17,914 nucleotides of DNA from the NCBI GenBank assembly GCA_046724035.1, contig JBKOVT010000211.1, positions 1-17,914 of the forward strand, given 5' to 3'. The DNA comes from DATARH01 sp046724035 (GTDB lineage: Bacteria > Pseudomonadota > Alphaproteobacteria > ATCC43930 > CGMCC-115725). Below are positions 1-6,454 of the stretch, piece after piece. Position numbers and translations under genes: made by a program. Positions within the stretch are counted from its first letter, which is position 1; every line of letters begins with the position of its first letter. The notes beneath the pieces are model-generated. The model worked only from the letters and a program-made list of their open reading frames with translations. It ran no database searches and was not told where the DNA came from.

Positions 1-326
1 TCGTGAATGTCGAAAGCCAGTACGGTCCCCTGCTCGGCCATGTGGATGGCCGGCTTACCGATGGCGTGGCGTAAGCTCAACTCATAGAACACGTTGGGGT
101 TGTTGCCTGTCAGATCGGCTATGACCAGATCGGCATCCCGCAGCCACCTGATAATCTGCGGAGGTATCCTGCCAGGCTCACCAAGTTTGTCGGCCCGGCG
201 CGGTGGCTCATAATCGAACTTCACGAGCGTCGGCTCTACGATATGCTTCATAAAGCGATCGGCAGCCTTGCGTATCTCGCTGTCGGCCTCGCCGATTGGC
301 CCAATAACGAAACATTGCTTTGGCAT
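1..326 (-). CDS. Nucleoside 2-deoxyribosyltransferase/TIR-like protein, partial (C-terminus outside window)
   Basis: The reading frame is open from an ATG at 326 to the left edge, giving 108 visible residues that start MPKQCFVIGPIGE. The N-terminal beta strand plus the stretch DADLVIADLTG (64-74) followed by NPNVFYELSLRHA (76-88) is the signature of small Rossmann-like proteins of the nucleoside 2-deoxyribosyltransferase / TIR-like group. In that group an Asp near the second strand and the Glu of the xYEL motif (here E82) bind or attack the nucleotide sugar. A Shine-Dalgarno GGAG lies 8 nt upstream of the ATG, which supports this start. The gene is read in the same direction as the integrase and the two-helix protein upstream of it (37-bp gap), so it looks like cargo of the integrated element. 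The substrate is unknown. Proteins of this type occur in phage-defence and nucleotide-salvage settings, and the sequence does not decide between them. Family assignment is moderate; the reading frame is sure. Confidence 0.72.
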   Translation of the reverse strand, partial: MPKQCFVIGPIGEADSEIRKAADRFMKHIVEPTLVKFDYEPPRRADKLGEPGRIPPQIIRWLRDADLVIADLTGNNPNVFYELSLRHAIGKPAIHMAEQGTVLAFDIH

Positions 327-363
327 GTCTCATTCTCCAGATCGCTGGGCCATCGGCACTATC

Positions 364-648
364 TCAGGGGTTTGGGTTCGGCGGGTTCGGTAAGGCAGTC
401 GGCGGCAGTAACTGTGCGATGACTTGCAGCACGGTCCCGAGCAACAACAGCCCCAACCCGATCCAGCCGCAAATGGTGTAAATACGATCAAGCTCGATTG
501 CCGCCGGATCGGCCGTCTCGTCGGTTATGACCCCGTGGCCGCCGCTCGCGACACGGAACGGCATCCCCCAACGGAACAGAATCAATACGCCGGCCAGTGT
601 GGCGAGAAGCCCGACGATGTTGAGCACGCGAGCGTAATCGTCCGCCAT
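364..648 (-). CDS. Small two-helix membrane protein, hypothetical
   Basis: I do not recognise the family. From the ATG at 648 (MADDYARVLN) the product has 94 residues. Two hydrophobic helices are visible: one starting near residue 10 (VGLLATLAGVLILF) and one near residue 60 (ICGWIGLGLLLLGTVLQVIA). A roughly 30-residue polar linker separates them, and the tail is proline/asparagine-rich (PPNPNP). The start at 648 is preferred because AGGGG lies 7 nt upstream. The in-frame ATGs at 663 and 672 would add a short polar extension, and the one at 672 would overlap the end of the integrase gene. It lies between the integrase and the TIR/deoxyribosyltransferase-like gene with short gaps and the same direction, so the three could be one transcript. 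A role as membrane partner of the neighbouring nucleotide-binding protein is only a guess. Confidence 0.65.
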   Translation of the reverse strand: MADDYARVLNIVGLLATLAGVLILFRWGMPFRVASGGHGVITDETADPAAIELDRIYTICGWIGLGLLLLGTVLQVIAQLLPPTALPNPPNPNP

Positions 649-664
649 TCTGCTGCCCCTCATA

Positions 665-1843
665 TCATTCATCGCCAGCGCAGTACCGAGCCCATGCCTG
701 CATCAACTCGCGTCTGCGGTCGAGTAGGTCGCTACGCGCATAGGCTCGCGCCGTCCGATCACCGACAGTATGTGCCAAAGCCATCTCGGCAACCTCGAAT
801 GAATGGCCCGACAGGTCCGTAGCCCAATCGCGGAACGACGACCTAAAGCCATGCACCGTCAGCCCCGGCCGCGTTCGCCGTAACCATGTGTAGAGGCCGG
901 CAGCATTTAACGGCTGTTCTTCTCGCCGGCCGGGAAATACGTACTGGCCAAAGTCAAATGCCCGCGTCTCTTGAACGATGGCCAAGGCGCGATCCGACAA
1001 CGGTACGCGATGCTCCCGGCCGCCTTTCATCCTTGCCGCTGGGATCGTCCACAGCTTATTGGCCATGTCGATTTCATCCCAACTGGCCAACAGAACCTCA
1101 CCCGTGCGGGTAGCCGTCAAGATCGTGAACTCCAGTGCGCGGGCGATCAGGCTTTCATTCTTCCGTAGCTCGGCCATGAACGCGGGTAACTCGGCATAAG
1201 GCAATGCCGCATGGTGCGCGACCTGTTGCACTCGGGAGGGCGGGGCCAACAGGTTCGATAAATGCCCACGCCAGCGCGCCGGGTTTAAGCCTTGCTCCCG
1301 CAAGCCAGCCGTCATGGCGTAGTTCAATACCGCTTCGATCCGAGCCCGTACGCGGTTGGCCGTGCGGTTCTTCGTGGCCCATATCGGCTGTAATACGGCG
1401 AGAAGATGATCCCTGCCGATGTCGCGAACGTCCATGTCCCCGATGATCGGGTACGCATGATCGCGAAGGCTCTGCCGCCATTGATCCGACTGCCGCCGTC
1501 TGGAGCCGTGCCAGCCTTGCGAGAGACTGTCGATGCACCGATCGGATACGTCCGCGAATAGGCTGCCCTGTCGGCTCCTACGGGCGTCTGTGAGGGGGTT
1601 GATCTTCTCAAGTAGAAGCCGGCGCTGCGCCGATGCCTTCTCCCGCGCCTCGGCCAATGAGATCGCCGGAAATGGCCCTAAGCCCATATCGTGGCGCGAC
1701 CCCTCCCATCGGTAGCGGAACATCCACGACTTTGCGCCGGTGCGTCCGATGTAGAGGTAGAGGTTGCCGCCATCGGGATACATGCCCGGCTCTTTGGCCA
1801 GGGCGACGGCACGGGCCGACAATCGGTTAATCGCTCGCGCCAA
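665..1843 (-). CDS. Tyrosine recombinase / integrase (DUF4102 N-terminal domain)
   Basis: Site-specific recombinase of 392 residues that would integrate and excise the element. The first ~90 residues (RLSARAVAL..., PDGGNLYLYIG, FRYRW, GLGPFPAISLAEAREKA) are the arm-binding DUF4102 domain typical of P4-like island integrases. A SAM-like core-binding domain covers about 95-200, and the catalytic domain follows. The full catalytic set is visible: R246 (TATRTGEV), K273 (RMKGGREH), H331 and R334 (HGFRSSFRDW), H358 (ALAHTVGD) and nucleophile Y368 (ARAYARSD). Length and residues look intact, so the enzyme is probably active. The start is a TTG at 1843. The family normally opens with a sequence like this one (ARAINRLSAR), and the first ATG (codon 21) would cut into the domain. 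It reads away from the junction with cpaF, the usual integrase-next-to-att arrangement. P4-like integrases most often use tRNA genes, and none is seen here. Confidence 0.95.
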   Translation of the reverse strand: MARAINRLSARAVALAKEPGMYPDGGNLYLYIGRTGAKSWMFRYRWEGSRHDMGLGPFPAISLAEAREKASAQRRLLLEKINPLTDARRSRQGSLFADVSDRCIDSLSQGWHGSRRRQSDQWRQSLRDHAYPIIGDMDVRDIGRDHLLAVLQPIWATKNRTANRVRARIEAVLNYAMTAGLREQGLNPARWRGHLSNLLAPPSRVQQVAHHAALPYAELPAFMAELRKNESLIARALEFTILTATRTGEVLLASWDEIDMANKLWTIPAARMKGGREHRVPLSDRALAIVQETRAFDFGQYVFPGRREEQPLNAAGLYTWLRRTRPGLTVHGFRSSFRDWATDLSGHSFEVAEMALAHTVGDRTARAYARSDLLDRRRELMQAWARYCAGDE

Positions 1844-1978
1844 GGTCTACCCCAACCACTGCCCTATCCACTGTGACGTGAACCGGGGCAAACCGCAACG
1901 GTCGGGTGCGGTCGGATATGAATTGTTAGACCCGCACGAAATATGGGGTTTACGTCAGTTCCGCGGTCGAGTGCGAAC
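1844..1978. other. Element-terminal spacer between integrase start and cpaF junction
   Basis: This stretch holds no gene I can support. It is less GC-rich than the tad genes to its right and should contain the integrase promoter and recombinase arm sites. No convincing -35/-10 pair was found. Two copies of GCGAAC lie close together across its right end (1973-1978 and 1983-1988), which could be arm-site or chance repeats. The stop codon of truncated cpaF (1979-1981) lies just inside element DNA. Confidence 0.4.
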
Positions 1979-2827
1979 CTAGGCGAACTGCGGCGATTTG
2001 GAGGTCTGCGGCTGCTGCAGCCGCAGCTCGACCGCGTCCTCGATCGTGATGATGCGCTCGCGATTATCGATGCCGCGCGAGACGGCGTTGAGCAAGGTCG
2101 TCTTGCCCGAGCCCGAGCCGCCGCAGATCAGCACATTGGCGCGGATGCGCGCGGCGACCTCGAGAAAGCGCGCCATCGCCGGTGACAGATTGGCGGTTCG
2201 CACCATGTCTTCGAGCGTCAGACTGTATTTCGGAAATTTGCGGATCGAGATCGTGCCGCCATTGAGGACGAGCGGTCCCAGCACGATGTTGACGCGGCTG
2301 CCATCCGCGAGCCGGGCATCGACTAGCGGGCTCGCCTCGTCGATGCGGCGCCCGACCGCGGCGGCGATGCGCTGCGCGACATTGACGACATGCTGGACGT
2401 CACGGAAGCGGGCGGTGGTCTTTTCCAGTTTGCCGAGCCGCTCGACAAAGACGTCGTTAGGCCCGTTGACGAGAATGTCGGTCACGTCCTCATCGTCGAG
2501 CAGCGGCTCCAATGGACCGAGGCCGATCAGATCGTCAGTCAGCTCGGTCGCGAACGCATTTTCCTCGATCTCGTTGAGGTGGAGCCGTTCACTCGTCGCG
2601 ATCTCGTGCACGAGCTTGGCGATCTCGGCGCGCAAGGCGGCCCGGGGCAGCCGCGACACCGCTGTCGAATCGATACGCGTCAACAGGATGTTGCGTACCC
2701 GCTCCTTGTGCTCGGTGCGGGCGCGGCTGTCGGGAAGGTGGACGACGCCCTCGAACGGCTGATCGACGGGGACGAGCTCGCGCCCTTCCGCCTCGACAAC
2801 CCGGCGCCCGAAATTGCTCGACCTCAT
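1979..2827 (-). CDS. cpaF: CpaF/TadA pilus assembly ATPase, truncated by the inserted element
   Basis: CpaF (TadA) is the VirB11-like hexameric ATPase that powers Tad pilus assembly at the inner membrane. Visible are the N-terminal domain (ELTDDLIGLGPLEPLLDD, 95-112; DILVNGPNDVFVER, 117-130), the LADGSRVNIV segment (173-182), Walker A GGSGSGKTT (236-244) and the Asp-box ITIEDAVEL (260-268). The protein ends at residue 282, after LQQPQ and a foreign tail TSKSPQFA. Family members usually run to about 430-500 residues. Walker B, the His box and the C-terminal hexamer contacts are therefore missing and the product should be inactive. Its start overlaps the cpaE stop by 4 bp (ATGA), a normal tad arrangement. 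The gene is identified with high confidence. That the loss is due to the adjacent element is inferred from the neighbouring integrase. Confidence 0.93.
   Translation of the reverse strand: MRSSNFGRRVVEAEGRELVPVDQPFEGVVHLPDSRARTEHKERVRNILLTRIDSTAVSRLPRAALRAEIAKLVHEIATSERLHLNEIEENAFATELTDDLIGLGPLEPLLDDEDVTDILVNGPNDVFVERLGKLEKTTARFRDVQHVVNVAQRIAAAVGRRIDEASPLVDARLADGSRVNIVLGPLVLNGGTISIRKFPKYSLTLEDMVRTANLSPAMARFLEVAARIRANVLICGGSGSGKTTLLNAVSRGIDNRERIITIEDAVELRLQQPQTSKSPQFA
2006..2026. repeat. 9-3-9 bp perfect inverted repeat at the element/cpaF junction, candidate attachment core
   Basis: The arms CTGCGGCTG (2006-2014) and CAGCCGCAG (2018-2026) are perfect reverse complements around a 3-bp centre. 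On the coding strand they encode the conserved RLQQPQ part of CpaF, exactly where similarity to full-length CpaF proteins ends. Tyrosine recombinases act on a short core with inverted binding arms, so this is a reasonable attB/attP core candidate. The 3-bp centre is shorter than the usual 5-8 bp overlap, so the true core may be wider or offset, and codon constraints could produce the symmetry by chance. Confidence 0.45.
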
Positions 2828-4053
2828 TTGAAGACTCTCCGCCAGCCGCGCCGTTCGGAGGAGCGGCCGGACAATTCGCCGGCCAGGGTGGCGACGCCAT
2901 CGGTGAAGCGATTGCGCCGCTCCGCCGCCAGCCAGCCCGCGCCGGCCGCGGCGCTGAACAGATGCGGCTGAAACGGGATGACGCAGCGCGGCTCCATCTC
3001 GACGATGCCGCGCATCTCGTTAAGCTTTACGGCGTGGCGCCCGCCCTCGCCGTTGCGGTTGATGACGAGGACATTGCGGTGCTGCAGATCGCCCTCGCCG
3101 AGCGCCAGCCGCAGCCGCGCCGTGTCGCGTACCGAGCGCAAGGTGCGGTCGGCGACGACGACACGCAGATTGGCAAGATCCAGGACGCGCCGGTTGGGCT
3201 CGGCGATCAGGTCCGGCACGTCGACGATGACGTAATGGAATTGCGTCCGCAGCAGCCCGACCAGCCTATCGACCGCATCGCCGGTGAACTTCACCTCGTG
3301 ATCGAAGGGCTCCTCGGCGCTCAACACGAAGAGACGGTCGCCTTGCACCGCCATGACGCGTTCGAGAAACACGAGATCGAGCCGCGCCGGGTTTGTTAGC
3401 GCCTCGCGCAACCCGGCGGTCGGCGTTACATTGAGCGCCAGCGCGCAATCGCCGCGCTGCAGGTTGAGGTCGAGGAGCGCGACGCGGCGGTTCTGGCGAT
3501 TGGCGAGATACCAGGCGAGGTTGGCCGCGACCGTCGTCGTGCCGACGCCGCCCCGCGCACCGACGAGCGCGACCAGCTTGGCAAGCCGGTGACTGATCGG
3601 AGCGCCCGCCTGCCCCGGCCGCAGATCGAGCGCCTCGGCGAGCGCCTGCGGCGCGACCGGCTTGACGATGTAATCATGAACGCCGGCATGCATCAGGTCG
3701 CGATACAGCGCGATGTCGTTGTGGTCGCCGATGGCGATGACCGTGACACCCGGCTCGCACACCTCGGCGAGTTCCTGGATGCGCGCCGCAGGCATCTCGA
3801 CCCCGCTGATATCGACGATCAGCGTTTCGGGCGAGCGCTCGCTGGCGAGAAACTGGATCGCCTTGACGATACCGCCGCGCATGACCGGAGAGTCCGCGAG
3901 CGCGAGCGGCGCCAGAGATTCCTCGACATCGGTTTTGGTTTGACGGTCGGCGACAAACGCCAATAGCGGCACCCGGCCGGCCGGAAGCCGGTCGGAGCGC
4001 TCGATCGGCGTCGGCAATTCGATGATGCTTCGCGATTCCTGCGATAGAGCCAT
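2824..4053 (-). CDS. cpaE: CpaE/TadZ pilus localisation ATPase
   Basis: CpaE/TadZ is a ParA/MinD-superfamily protein that places the Tad secretion machine at a cell pole. The 409 residues show an N-terminal receiver-like domain (about 28-145, with DISG at 81-84 and YIVKPV at 128-133), then the ATPase-like domain with the atypical Walker A GARGGVGTTT (165-174), LLDLNLQRGD (193-202) and VIVDVPD (275-281). The signature and catalytic Lys of a standard deviant Walker A are replaced by Arg and Thr, as is common in CpaE/TadZ. The ATG at 4053 has a GGAG 10-11 nt upstream. The gene looks intact and is followed directly by cpaF (4-bp overlap). Upstream, the expected cpaD and cpaC are missing and a 141-bp gap leads to cpaB. 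With its partners damaged, the protein probably no longer serves a working pilus here. Confidence 0.93.
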   Translation of the reverse strand: MALSQESRSIIELPTPIERSDRLPAGRVPLLAFVADRQTKTDVEESLAPLALADSPVMRGGIVKAIQFLASERSPETLIVDISGVEMPAARIQELAEVCEPGVTVIAIGDHNDIALYRDLMHAGVHDYIVKPVAPQALAEALDLRPGQAGAPISHRLAKLVALVGARGGVGTTTVAANLAWYLANRQNRRVALLDLNLQRGDCALALNVTPTAGLREALTNPARLDLVFLERVMAVQGDRLFVLSAEEPFDHEVKFTGDAVDRLVGLLRTQFHYVIVDVPDLIAEPNRRVLDLANLRVVVADRTLRSVRDTARLRLALGEGDLQHRNVLVINRNGEGGRHAVKLNEMRGIVEMEPRCVIPFQPHLFSAAAGAGWLAAERRNRFTDGVATLAGELSGRSSERRGWRRVFK

Positions 4054-4088
4054 AATGTGCTTGTCTCTCCGACTTGCCGCTTGCCTGT

Positions 4089-4164
4089 GCGGTTATTCCC
4101 GCAGGGATGGATCGTGTCGGCCGGGGCGGGTCATGTGTCCCTGTCCATCCCCGCCGATAACCGC
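4089..4164. repeat. Imperfect palindrome in the gap where cpaC-cpaD are normally found
   Basis: The outer arms GCGGTTAT (4089-4096) and ATAACCGC (4157-4164) are perfect reverse complements. So are the inner arms GGGATGG (4104-4110) and CCATCCC (4145-4151). The segments between them match only partly. The whole could fold as a long hairpin with a ~34-nt top loop. It fills most of the 141 bp between cpaB and cpaE. It could be a dispersed intergenic palindromic element or the scar of a deletion. Whether it is repeated elsewhere in the genome cannot be told from this window. No remnant of secretin or CpaD sequence was found in the gap. Confidence 0.5.
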
Positions 4165-4194
4165 ATGCCTCTGAGCACGAGGCGAGCGATCGGT

Positions 4195-5036
4195 TCACTC
4201 CTGTTTCACCGCCTCAGCCTTGTTGCCGCGAATGATGCCGACCGACGGACGATCGAGCGGAGCGACCTTCTCGGCCGGCTTGATCGTCGCCAAGGCAGGC
4301 GACACGTCGCCGGCCCAGGTCGGGCGGGCGCGGCTGTCGGCCGTGCCGCTGACCGGCGCGGTGTCGCCGGCGCGCCGCAGCAGCAGCGACAATTTGCCGA
4401 GCTCGGCCGCGACGCCGACCTTCTCCGCCTGGTCGGGGGTCACTTCCAGCATGACCGAGCGGCCGCCCTGCGCGTTTGCCGGGTCGATCGCCAGCATGCG
4501 CAGGTTCTGCGCGATCGTCTCGCTGACCGAGCGGTGCGCTAGACCTTCGGAATTGAAATTCTGCGTCAGGACGACATCGACGCGGTCGCCGGGATTGAGC
4601 AGCCCCGTGCCAGCACCGACCGAGGAGATCGGGATGGCGATTGCGCGCGCCCCCGAGGTCAGCACGACTTGCAGGAAATCGCGGTCGCCCGGCTTGACGA
4701 TCAGCGAGCGCCGGATCGGCTCGCCGCGCGCGAGATCGACGTTGAGCGCGGCGCCCGAGACCTCGTTGCGCGCCTGCTCGTCGCGCTCGGTATGCACCGC
4801 CGCCAGGGGCCGCACGATGTGCCGGGCTCGACGACGCCGGCAGCCGGGCGCCATACGACATCGTCCGCGCGCAGCAATGTGCCGGCTGACAGCGGCACGG
4901 CAGCCACCAGCACCTCTTCTTTTGGCAACGGCTGGACGTCAGCGGTGGCGTTTTGCGGCAATGCGTGCAGGAACAGCCAGGCCGCGACGCCGAGCGACAG
5001 CAGAAACAGAATTGTTAGTAGCGTTTTGGCGCGCAT
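4195..5036 (-). pseudogene. cpaB: CpaB/RcpC pilus assembly protein, one-base frameshift
   Basis: CpaB (RcpC) is a periplasmic, inner-membrane-anchored SAF-domain protein of the Tad machine, thought to work with the CpaC secretin. The first part reads from the ATG at 5036: an N-terminal signal/anchor helix (LLTILFLLSLGVAAWLFL) and the SAF start (VLVAAVPLSAGTLLRADDVVWRPAAGVVEPG). Near 4819-4823 the homology moves to another frame and continues as HIVRPLAAVHTERDEQ, GEPIRRSLIVKPGDRDFLQ, RAIAIPISSVGAGTGLLNPGD and RVDVVLTQNF to the stop at 4195. Restoring one base at that point gives a continuous product of about 280 residues, a normal CpaB length. As read, the frames are 5036 to 4701 (111 residues with a nonsense tail) and a C-terminal piece ending at 4195. 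Either the gene is inactivated or one base was lost in sequencing. Similar one-base losses elsewhere in the window keep the second option open. Confidence 0.88.
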
Positions 5037-5045
5037 GGCTTGAAT

Positions 5046-5627
5046 CTAAAGGAAAAGTTGCGGGGGGACCGTTTGTAATCCCAGGGTGATTATGCCGGCA
5101 GCCGCGATCGCGACACCATACGGGACGCTGAGCTGCATGGCGGGTTGCGCGGTATCGGCAGCACCCGTCAGCGCCGCCCAAAGGCGCGGATGATGCATAA
5201 CCCAGCCGCCCGGCTTCTGCCGCCCCGCAATCGACAGCGCGAGGGCTTGCAGCCAAGGGCGGATACGATGTTGCGCCAGCACCGCCAAGGCGAGGATGCC
5301 GCCGCACAGGCTCATCAGAAACAGAAAGCCGAACAGGTCGTAATAGCCCACCAGCAGCGTCGCGCCGGTTATCAGCTTGGCGTCGCCGCCGCCGATGATG
5401 CCGCGCCAGAACAGCGCAAACCCGACTGCGAGCACGGCTGCAGAGGCGAGCAGCGTCATGACGGCAGCAGCGGCATCGCCGGCCAGCGCCATGCGCCCGA
5501 TCCCGAGCGCGCCGATTGCGAGAACCAGCCCGTTCGGGATCCGCCGGTGTCTGATGTCGCCGAATGCCGCTGCGGCAAAGACAGCAGCGGCGAGACCCGC
5601 CACGATCGCCTGCATCTGCCGATCCAC
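5046..5627 (-). CDS. cpaA: CpaA/TadV type A24 prepilin peptidase
   Basis: Inner-membrane aspartyl protease that removes the leader of Flp pilins. The 193-residue protein is almost all membrane helices and carries both catalytic aspartates of the A24 family: D24 in FGDIRHRRIPN and D82 in GGGDAKL. Length fits the short CpaA/TadV group, which lacks the methylase domain of PilD. The C-terminal third (KPGGWVMHHPRLWAAL..., ending VPYGVAIAAAGIITLGLQTV) includes the usual VPYGxAI last helix. It lies 9 bp upstream of cpaB and about 45 bp downstream of the nearest pilin on the same strand, so it is probably co-transcribed with them. Nothing is broken in it. Confidence 0.93.
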   Translation of the reverse strand: MDRQMQAIVAGLAAAVFAAAAFGDIRHRRIPNGLVLAIGALGIGRMALAGDAAAAVMTLLASAAVLAVGFALFWRGIIGGGDAKLITGATLLVGYYDLFGFLFLMSLCGGILALAVLAQHRIRPWLQALALSIAGRQKPGGWVMHHPRLWAALTGAADTAQPAMQLSVPYGVAIAAAGIITLGLQTVPPQLFL

Positions 5628-5672
5628 CCTGACCTTAAAGCGCGGCCCGTTTTGCGCCGCGCCCGATGCCCG

Positions 5673-5849
5673 TCAGGGCGCCAAACTGGAGAGGCTCGCG
5701 CCGATCGCGTTAAAAAGATTGTTGATGTTGCTGCCGAGGAATGTCGCACCGCCGGCGATGGCCAGCGCGATAAAGATGATCAGCATCGCGTACTCGGTCG
5801 CTGTCGCGCCGCTCTCGTCGGAGAAAAATCTACGCATCATCCCACGCAT
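5673..5849 (-). CDS. Flp/Fap-type pilin (second copy)
   Basis: Class IVb pilin subunit of 58 residues if started at the ATG at 5849 (MRGMMRRFFSDESG). A GGGAG lies 7 nt upstream. An upstream in-frame start at 5876 would add nine residues without support. After the short basic leader comes the processing site ESG^ATATEYAMLI, where CpaA would cut after Gly and leave the conserved Glu at mature position 5. One long hydrophobic helix (LIIFIALAIAGGATFL) and a short tail (GSNINNLFNAIGASLSSLAP) complete it. It is nearly identical in the helix region to the pilin encoded just upstream, so the pair is a tandem duplication. Confidence 0.92.
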   Translation of the reverse strand: MRGMMRRFFSDESGATATEYAMLIIFIALAIAGGATFLGSNINNLFNAIGASLSSLAP

Positions 5850-5918
5850 ACCCGTGCTCCCGTAATGAATGTACAACCAGCCGGAATTTGGCGCCGTTTC
5901 CGCGCCTCGACCGTTCGC

Positions 5919-6101
5919 TTAGGGCGTCAGGTTCGAGATGCTCGCGCCGATCCTGTTGAACAAGGCGTTGATGTTGCTGCCGAGCAATGTCGCGCCGCCG
6001 GCGATCGCAAGCGCGATGAAGATGATCAACATTGCGTATTCCGTCGCAGTCGCGCCGCGATCGTCCTCGCAAAACCGTTTGAACAAAGCGAGCATGTGCA
6101 T
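5919..6101 (-). CDS. pilA: Flp/Fap-type pilin (first copy, promoter-proximal)
   Basis: Class IVb pilin of 60 residues (MHMLALFKRFCEDDRG^ATATEYAMLI...). The predicted CpaA cleavage is after G16, and Glu lies at mature position 5. The hydrophobic helix IIFIALAIAGGATLLGSNIN matches the neighbouring copy almost residue for residue. Leaders and last residues differ. It is the first gene of the tad cluster and directly faces the long upstream spacer, so it is the likely main pilin and start of the transcript. Starts at 6101 and 6095 are both possible; the GGGG just upstream fits 6095 slightly better. Confidence 0.92.
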   Translation of the reverse strand: MHMLALFKRFCEDDRGATATEYAMLIIFIALAIAGGATLLGSNINALFNRIGASISNLTP

Positions 6102-6454
6102 ACCCCGGAGATTGAGCCCGTGACCAACCCGTTTGTCCCTCGGTGGAACAGACGCGGTCGGTCAGCCCCGGCCAAAGCGGCTTGTTTTTGCGGTCCGGTT
6201 CGGTTTGGGGCAACTTCCGGGCACGTATGTATCAAATTTTGTCTGGTTTGCAACGGAAAATTAGCGTTAACAAATAAAAAGCCGGAGACAAAGATGATTA
6301 ATGTATTCGTGCCAGCAGCAATTTACAGAAGGTATAAATTTGGACGACCGGACCGGTCCATTATTAACCAATCTACAAGTTTCCCGGGTTATCCACAGTT
6401 TCAGTCTTGGAATTACCCACGGCCGGCGTTCGCCCGGCACGAGGATTAGGCATC
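6102..6454. promoter_or_regulatory. Divergent intergenic region between pilins and the M50 protease; AT-rich core, DnaA-box-like site
   Basis: This 353-bp spacer between divergent genes is clearly more AT-rich (about 6225-6380) than the rest of the window. It should hold the promoters for the pilin operon and the protease. A possible pilin promoter on the minus strand is TTGCAA (6253-6248), 16 bp, then TACATA (6231-6226). It is unproven and would leave a ~125-nt leader. A 10-bp perfect palindrome GGACCGGTCC (6350-6359) could be an operator. A consensus DnaA box TTATCCACA lies at 6389-6397. No gene was recognised in the spacer. Confidence 0.45.
6389..6397 (+). promoter_or_regulatory. Consensus DnaA-box-like 9-mer
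   Basis: TTATCCACA matches the strong DnaA box consensus exactly. It lies beside an AT-rich stretch, about 58 bp upstream of the M50 protease start. Only one copy was noticed, and no origin-linked genes (dnaA, dnaN, hemE, parAB, repABC) are nearby. A replication origin is therefore not supported. DnaA-dependent control of the protease or pilin genes is possible, and so is chance. Confidence 0.3.

Larger units (their letters stand above)
1..2010. mobile_element. One end of an integrative element (genomic island or prophage) inserted in cpaF
   Basis: The boundary is placed where CpaF homology stops, about 2005-2026. Everything left of it is foreign to the tad locus: about 130 bp without a recognised gene, a tyrosine recombinase reading leftward, then two accessory-type genes on the same strand. 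An integrase gene lying directly beside the junction is the usual layout for integrative islands and prophages. The other end of the element, and the rest of cpaF with tadB and tadC, should lie beyond the left edge. No phage structural or conjugation genes are visible, so the class of element cannot be told. The exact end is uncertain by some tens of bases. Confidence 0.7.

Noticed and set aside
1844..2010. tRNA gene as integration target of the integrase
   Set aside because: No cloverleaf or tRNA 3' end was found. The right side of the junction is plainly cpaF coding sequence.
1998..2762. 254-residue plus-strand frame opposite cpaF
   Set aside because: It is the antisense shadow of a clearly homologous gene. 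It is Ser/Arg-rich with no motif, and typical of GC-rich DNA.
6225..6400. Replication origin suggested by the DnaA box and AT-rich DNA
   Set aside because: Only one box, no origin-linked genes and no iteron-like repeats were seen.
5145..6449. 434-residue plus-strand frame across cpaA and both pilins
   Set aside because: It crosses three recognised minus-strand genes and an AT-rich spacer. No similarity or start signal was seen.
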